A stretch of DNA of 64,000 nt from Tipula vernalis (lineage: Eukaryota; Arthropoda; Insecta; Diptera; Tipulidae): assembly GCA_958295665.1 (NCBI GenBank), contig OY282558.1:44144389-44208388 (forward strand), given 5' to 3'. The notes below the pieces were generated by a model. That model was not told the DNA's origin, ran no database searches, and worked only from the letters and a program-made list of their open reading frames with translations. Positions 57,702-64,000 of the stretch are shown in pieces. The translations under genes were made by a program, and so were the position numbers. Position 1 is the first letter of the stretch, and every line of letters begins with the position of its first letter.

Positions 57702-58849
57702 TATTTTGGTAAACAAAACTTTTTTTTTCGTATTATAAAATTAAACTACGTAATAATTCGAACATTTTTGACGTTTCGATTGTCATAATTAAAACTGAGC
57801 AAAAAAAATTGTTTTCTTATTTGGATATATGTATGCAAGTATGGCAACACTTGCTCAATATTAAATTGGCGGTTATTTTGATGTTTTTTTTTGTAATTAT
57901 TAAAGCGTTAAATTAATTACTAATACATGATTTTGTTTTAATATTAAATATTTTGATTTGTTTATACAAATGTAGCTTAAATAGACAAAACACTTTACAG
58001 TAAATAAATCAGGATCTACAGAAGATACTAACAAACGTAAAATGGATTTACAAATCAATCAGTTCTGATGAATATGTGGTTTCACTAATAATTAAGTAAT
58101 TAGCTGGCAAAGTTTACACCGTTGTTGTGCGATTCAAAACTAAAAAAGAAACGGAAAACTATTTTCAAATAAAATTTTCTATGAACCGCCTAATCAAACG
58201 GTGATATTTATTTTTGGAGGAAACATAAGCCAGAAAGCGGAAACTGACTTCCAACAAAAAATTAACTTTGATCTAACACAAAGAAAACTCACAAAATCCC
58301 CGCAGATTAAAGAGTTAATCTTAGGGGAGTCAATTGCTGTTTGAATTGTAAACGACTTAATAAGAGATCGCTAAACAAAGAATAACACCGTTGTGATCTC
58401 TGTCGCTCCAAGAACGAGAATAGGTAATTAAGTGAATTGTATAAATAAACGAGGTTCTCCAAAAACCACTAAAAGCCATGAAAGAAAAACATCACCGGCT
58501 ACTGAAGCCGTAAGTAACCACAAGTGTTGATAAGTGTGATAAGCCTCAAAAAACGCCGTCATCCAGATATTTACACCTTTTGTTGATGAGTACGTTGTGA
58601 TATGGTAGCACTGATTTGTAGGGTTGTGAAGTGACAAGACTGAAAAGTGGTGAATACGATAAAAGGTCTAGGTAGGTATTTAGAAAAAAGTAGACGACGG
58701 CCTCACGCAATGACAGGGTAGGAAAAAATACAAATAGATAAATAAAGATATTACCATAATAATAAAACCGGAGGTTTAGTTGAATAATCCGTTGATCGGT
58801 AAATCAAGGAATGCAACACTTTCGACGAGGATTAGTCTGATATTAAACA
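57702..58849. other. Intergenic stretch upstream of the CENP-B-like gene
   Basis: It contains the promoter side of the minus-strand gene and perhaps the leader or LTR of the following gypsy relic. Nothing is defined. Confidence 0.4.
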
Positions 58850-61020
58850 ACTAGTAAAAAAGGATGGTCGAACGACGGGAAAAATCCGACGAGACGATTG
58901 CGGCAGTGATGGCACTGTTAGTGCTACAATCAGAAGAGCAACAACAACCAGCAAATCTGGCAAAGGTGCAGGTAACATTGCTGCATAAAAAGCTGTCAGA
59001 TCGCATGGAGAAGTTTAGATAGAAAAGTTCAACATTACAAATTGAACATCTGACGGCAGGGTCTCAACAAACCGCTAAACGCTCAGACGCGAGAGAAACT
59101 CAAACTTATTTTGCGAGATGTTGTCAATATTGATATCGACGATATATCGACACGATTAAGCAGCCTAAAAGTCGAGAAATCGATAGTTTTGTGTCCACGC
59201 GCCTCGAATAGTCAAGTCCTGGAAATGAATCGGAAACCACAGTGAAACAAAAACAGACAAAAGGCGGAACAGAACGCTAAGACGACAAAAGCAGAGGCAC
59301 CGAAAGCGATGTTTCCGTGTCAAAAGTGTGGGGCAATTCATTTCCACAGTTATTGCCCCTTTCGCTGTGAGTCAACTGCGGCGACACGGCGCTTCCAGGG
59401 AGCACAAAACTTCAATCGACGTCAAAGCCTTGCTGTAACCACTTCAACCGGCTCGACCCGAAAGTTTGTTGAACCAACACTCGACAGGACGAAATTGAAA
59501 TTGCAACTTGATTGCGGATCTGACTGGACGATTATCCCTGAAAGCAACTGCAAGCGGTTAGGATCGCCGGCATCAGCGGCATGCGAAGAGCAAGCAATGA
59601 ACGTTTCTGGGAACCCAGTTAAGGTGCTTGGAAAATGCACAGTATGTTTGAAATTGCACGACAGAGAACACGTCGATATGTGTTACAAAATAAAATTATG
59701 TTTAAACGTGCTCGGAAGTGATTGGATGGAAGCTCTGGATCTATGGAGCCTACCATTCGCGAGCGTCTGCAATAACATTGAGCAAAAGATAACCACAAAA
59801 ATGGATGAAGAAATCAAACAAAAAATTCCGTTTCTTTTTGAAGCACATCCAAGAGCACGGTTTTCGAAGCTCGAAAAGTGTTCGTTTGGCCAGAAAAAAT
59901 TGGAGTTTCTAGGCCACATCGTCGACGCAAATGGCTTACGACCAAATTTCCAGAAAATTGGGTTGCTGAGGCTAATAGCTGCACCGAAAGACGTCCTACA
60001 ATTGCAAATTTGTGAAACTGTTGAAAAACCTGCTTGGGCCATTGGAGGAGCTATTGTGCAACAACGTGACATTTGAGTGACATTTGACTGCCAAGAAGAA
60101 GTTTTGGTTGAGAAGCTTAAGAAGGTGCTTACGTCAAACTTGGCGTTAACCCACTACGACCGAAAAAAAAATCATTGTGGCGGCGGACGCATCGAGCTTT
60201 GTCATGGCCGCAGAGTTGATACACGAACTACTTGAAACGAACTTGCCGGTCAGCAGAAAACGGATGAAGGCCCCGTTATTGGCGTAATAGCAATTTGACG
60301 AACATAAAAAACGAAAATCAGCCGAGAAATTCTAACCTCTTGCTGATAGAAGACGTAAAAATCGCAAAAATAAGAATGGAAGAGTGCGCGATTCAGCAAA
60401 CAGCTGCCAGTAACATTTGAAAGGTATGGTTGGCCGCAATCATCAAAGCAGGTAAGCGAGTCAGAGGTTTCTAAATTTTTCGCTCGACGAGGAGAACTAA
60501 TGACCATCAAAGGTTGTGTATTCTACGGCGATCGCATTGTTATTCCGAGTCGCTACCGTAACCATATCGCTACCGTAGGGCCATCGAGGAACCACCCGCA
60601 TGAAGCTGCTGGCACGAAGCAAGGTGTACTACCCAATGGTCGATGAAGACGTCAAAAACTGGTAAAGCTCTGTGGGAGTTACTCAACCTATAGTATTTAT
60701 TGATACGTTTAGCAAATGGTCGGAGATTTTTAAAACGCAATCAACAATAACAGAAAAGACGACTCTGCGATATTATCGTTTCCGACAATGGTCCCCAATT
60801 TGTGTAAAAAGGCATCGAACACATCAGAACGGTACTGTTTCACAGTCGAATGGCTAGGCTAAAAAATTTGTCGGCTCGCTAGAATGAAACACCGATTAAA
60901 TTTTACGTAAATTTCTGATGTGCTACCGTTACACACCTTTATTTGCTCTGGGCATGAAGTCACTCTTTCAAGTGATGATGGTACGATCGGTGAAGGTAGT
61001 GATTGTCATAAAAAATTCGA
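58850..61020 (+). pseudogene. Internally deleted Ty3/gypsy relic
   Basis: Gag-like sequence (about 58860-59250, charged and Gln-rich) leads into the frame 59309-60076. That frame holds a CX2CX3HX4C zinc knuckle (CQKCGAIHFHSYC), then a protease with an altered active-site loop LDCGSDWTII (normally D-T/S-G). It then passes directly to the reverse transcriptase thumb (KCSFGQKKLEFLGHIVDANG), so the RT catalytic core with YxDD is deleted, and ends in RNase H sequence. Integrase pieces follow in several frames: FIDTFSKWSEIF (60690-60725) and IIVSDNGPQFV (about 60774-60807). Stops and frameshifts make it inactive. Codon use is GC-richer than the flanks. LTRs were not identified. Confidence 0.8.
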
Positions 61021-61044
61021 TTTAATTCGAACAACATTTAAGTA

Positions 61045-61378
61045 AAAGCATTTGCTGTTGTTGTATTCAATTTTTCAATCTGTAGAAAGAAGGCGGGATT
61101 TATAATAATCATAAACAACCGATTTTTTTTATCAACTTCGGTACCGGAGTCGATGTTTTTTTGCAGTTTGTATAAAACGACTGTAAAAACTACTTCAAGC
61201 CTAGAATACGAGTACTTACTCGTAAATTTGATTTTTGAACATCGGACTGTGGGTATTTTGCTACAGAATAATTTTTCAACCAAATATTGTATAACGAGTG
61301 CAGTTAGTTGGCTGAATTGTTGAATAGTATGTCAACCTCATTGTTTGCTCATCGAGTTTAATTGCATTGAGTACCTGC
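61045..61378 (-). repeat. Dispersed repeat, copy 2
   Basis: Reverse-complement partner of 32203-32470, with about 55-70 extra bp in the middle (around 61205-61275). It lies directly after the gypsy relic; whether it belongs to that element is unclear. Confidence 0.75.
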
Positions 61379-63339
61379 AGTGTGTCGTATTTAAGTCTTA
61401 TCAGGCTTGAAGTTAAAAAATCAAAACAATGAATTTTCAAAGATGCGTCGAATTTATCCTCTGATCGTTCTAGACCAGACATTTAGTGTTTAGAATACGT
61501 TGAGTCTGATACAGAAAATATTGCAATTGAGAAAAATTTGTGAACCCGTCATCGCTGATGTGTATAAATATTAACGCATATATCCAGATGCCGGAAAAGT
61601 GGGGTATTTAATTCGAATTAAAGACTACCAGAGTTGAGCGATTTAACGCTATGTTATTGACTACAGATAAGATAAAACAGTCCAAAATATGATATTACCA
61701 CAGCCCTTACATTAGCCTACCCTTTCAACGGAGCAACTGCACTTACTAGTGCCGAAACGAAAACTTGCGCTTCGCTTTTATATTATATTATTGATGTTTG
61801 TTTCTTTTGGTGCACTCTATTGTAAATGAGCTTTTATTCAAAATACAGTTTCCCAAAGGCTAATTAAATTAATCAGTAAATAAATAAAATTTGAAAATTC
61901 AGTAAAAAACAAAACAAAAAAAGGTACTAACAACTCTAACATGTTTTGCTATGCCATTAACATTGATAAAACATACCTTTTCGCATCAACATTTGGAATA
62001 AAATGAAAATGAATATTTATTCACTCACCTGCTTCAAAATAATTCAAATTAGAAAAGTAAAATTAGTTTAGCACGACTCGTAACGAGTACATATACTAAT
62101 GGTGGGTTCTCAACCCAGCACATTCGAATTTGCTCAACTCGGTTTGAATAAAGTTGTGTAATTTCCAATTTGTCTGGTCATTCGGTAATTTTCTTTTTAT
62201 ATTCTTTAATTAAAGCGTTTAATATATGAGTCCTCCATTATTATTTATTTATTTAATTTTAGTTTGTTTATCATTCTGAACACCTTTACATTTTACTGTG
62301 GTTTATATAGTGATAAACCGATTATTGATTACACTTGAAATTGAAACATATCGATTTTTTGTCGATTGATAACGCAAATTCTAAATGATTACGAATTAAA
62401 TTTTAAATGTGCAAAAAAAGTGTATTAGGACATATGAACAGACAAATAGAATTTTTTAGGGTACACAAGATAAGATTAAAGTTATTTAAGAGTGGCGCGT
62501 TTTTCTTTTATGGAAGGTGTAAAATGTGACTCATTTTTATTGGATAAATCATTAATTTGGCTTAATTTCCTAATTCTATTTTTTACCACAATTTTAAAGT
62601 CTATTACATTTCTGCTATAAATTCCACCCCAAAAAAAAACATTCTGGCGTATGTTCATTTGATCTTAATTCTGGGAGTAAATGGATTCACGTTTTGGTTG
62701 AGTAATGAAGGTTTAGTTCGGCGAGGAATGGTGTTACTCCCGCATGTGTTGGGTGATTAAAGCGGGGAATCACCGTTTTGTGTAGCTAAGTGAAAGATAG
62801 CGCGGCACTTTAAAAATATTTGATAGATTTAATGAGACAGAAAATTTTCTAGGTACATTTACTCTTGAGTTTTAACTTAAGAATCCGACAGAAAAATATG
62901 AGATATGTAAATATGAATATAATTATGGGCAAAATCATTAAAACGGAACATCGGTTTCCAAATCGTACAAAATTATTTTGAACCATTTTAAAGATAATTT
63001 AAAACTATTCACAAGATCTAAGTAGACACCATTGTTTAACATTTGTGAAAGTCGTTAGTTGGTGTAACGAGTCCCATGAAAATATTGAGCTCCAGTAATT
63101 TTATTTTTTTGTTTGAACGAATTTGCTCCTTGTGGGTCCTTAAATAAAATCAAATATGTAACAGGAAAACGTTTTGTGTCTTTACTGTTTTGAGTATACA
63201 AAGAGAGCGGGTAACTGAGTAACAGATAAAGAAAATGTCCACCGTTTTGTATACAAAATATATTGGCTGTGTACAGCATGAAACAAAACGCCAAACGTTG
63301 AATCTTTTTGGCTCATTCATAACTCGATCTCAATACTAC
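61379..63339. other. AT-rich intergenic stretch, no gene
   Basis: Nothing recognised. Confidence 0.5.
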
Positions 63340-64000
63340 TCCTAGTTCAAATAATGTTTTATTGCCCCTTAATTGTTTATCCTTTGTTCCTGCCAGCATC
63401 GTTCTTAATTAAGTCCTTTACGTGCTAGTACTTAATGTCAACATGCTTGGTTTTAAATGAAAACTTATCCCTCTTTAACAGCTCTACGCAATTCATATTG
63501 CCTTCATGTATGAGCATTGATATATTTACTCTCTGATGCATTTCTTTGAGCAGCTTCCTCAACCATTTGTTTGCTTCCTTTTATGTAGCCGTTAGGCTTA
63601 GTTCATATTTTCCAAGCCTGTCCTTGGAAATTGTCATAACCAAAGAATGTTTGAAAGGCCCTAGCCTAGGTATTATTGAATTTAGAATTCTGATGAAAAA
63701 GTGGCTTCAACTGCTTCTACCTATTCGGCACCTTCGTCAGCCAACACCATATCATCAACATAGATGAGCATGTAACACCAGTTGCCATTTATATTCTTGA
63801 ATATAAAGATACAGCAACCGACTGTTTTTCTATCGTCTGGTAAATGGCACAATTGCCAAGTGTCATTCTTTTCTTGTGAATCCATTTCAGCGTGTTGCTA
63901 GCATTCCTTTCGTTGAATGTTGTGAACCACGAGTAGGATGAATTTCTGAATGTTTCACTCAATATTCGCGCTTAATGCATTAACTTCTTCTTTACATGAA
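63340..64000 (-). pseudogene. Ty1/copia pol relic (RT and RNase H), truncated by window end
   Basis: On the minus strand, NDTWQLCHLPDDRKTVGC (about 63880-63820) is the conserved start of the copia reverse transcriptase domain. It is soon followed by MLIYVDDMVLADEG with the YVDD catalytic motif (about 63770-63730), so much of the RT between them is deleted. Frames near 63650-63400 give SLTAT, WLRKLLKEMHQ, EGNMNCVELLKR and KTKHVDIKY, the RNase H end of copia pol. Frameshifts and stops are present. The upstream part lies beyond the window. Confidence 0.8.

Noticed and set aside
59422..60072. Minus-strand open frames over the gypsy relic
   Set aside because: Antisense to the recognisable gag-pol frame and without family features.

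Overview
The window looks like an AT-rich insect chromosome, most likely from a fly (Diptera) other than a close relative of Drosophila melanogaster. The evidence is short spliceosomal introns (83 and 94 bp, GT...AG), host proteins very close in sequence to remembered Drosophila TBP, eIF3k and Goosecoid, an asparagine-rich developmental regulator, and a typical insect set of degraded transposons (BEL/Pao, Ty3/gypsy, Ty1/copia, RNase H-bearing LINEs, hAT, mariner, P-like, Foldback-like). No database was searched; all family names come from recognising motifs.

Host genes are few. The 17.0-17.7 kb part holds the first coding exon (minus strand) of a probable goosecoid homologue; its homeobox is not visible here. 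At 40.8-42.0 kb there is a single-exon gene (minus) for a secreted Gly/His/Lys-rich protein with a TATA box. At 54.1-57.7 kb lies a compact cluster: eIF3k (plus, 2 exons) converges on TBP (minus, 2 exons) with 124 bp between their stop codons, and TBP is followed on the same strand by a single-exon CENP-B-like DNA-binding protein without a transposase domain.

Most of the rest is mobile DNA, often nested. From left to right: LINE relic with poly-A tail (1-1758); P-like transposase relic (4.2-4.9 kb); small TAA-flanked inverted-repeat element (7.4-7.8 kb); two non-autonomous hAT-like elements (10.05-11.10 and 11.73-13.04 kb); a 124-bp repeat array that is partly inverted and split by 2.46 kb (19.7-23.3 kb); LINE 3' end (23.8-24.2 kb); a minus-strand BEL/Pao relic (24.55-29.3 kb) carrying two later insertions (a 693-bp LINE-derived piece and a 1.04-kb Foldback-like element with a 9-bp duplication); gypsy relic (32.9-34.8 kb); a mariner-family element with about 0.45-kb terminal inverted repeats, itself inside a second inverted-repeat element (35.25-38.23 kb); a gag scrap (39.5 kb); further inverted-repeat elements; a mariner relic (46 kb); a LINE split by a hAT element that in turn received a second hAT-like element and a tRNA-derived SINE (48.8-53.4 kb); an internally deleted gypsy (58.9-61.0 kb); and a Ty1/copia relic running off the right end.

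No prokaryotic features, CRISPR arrays, rRNA genes or convincing free-standing tRNA genes were seen. The most informative observations are the datable nested insertions with intact target-site duplications, the split inverted satellite-like array, and the goosecoid first exon with an eh1 repressor motif but no homeobox in reach.
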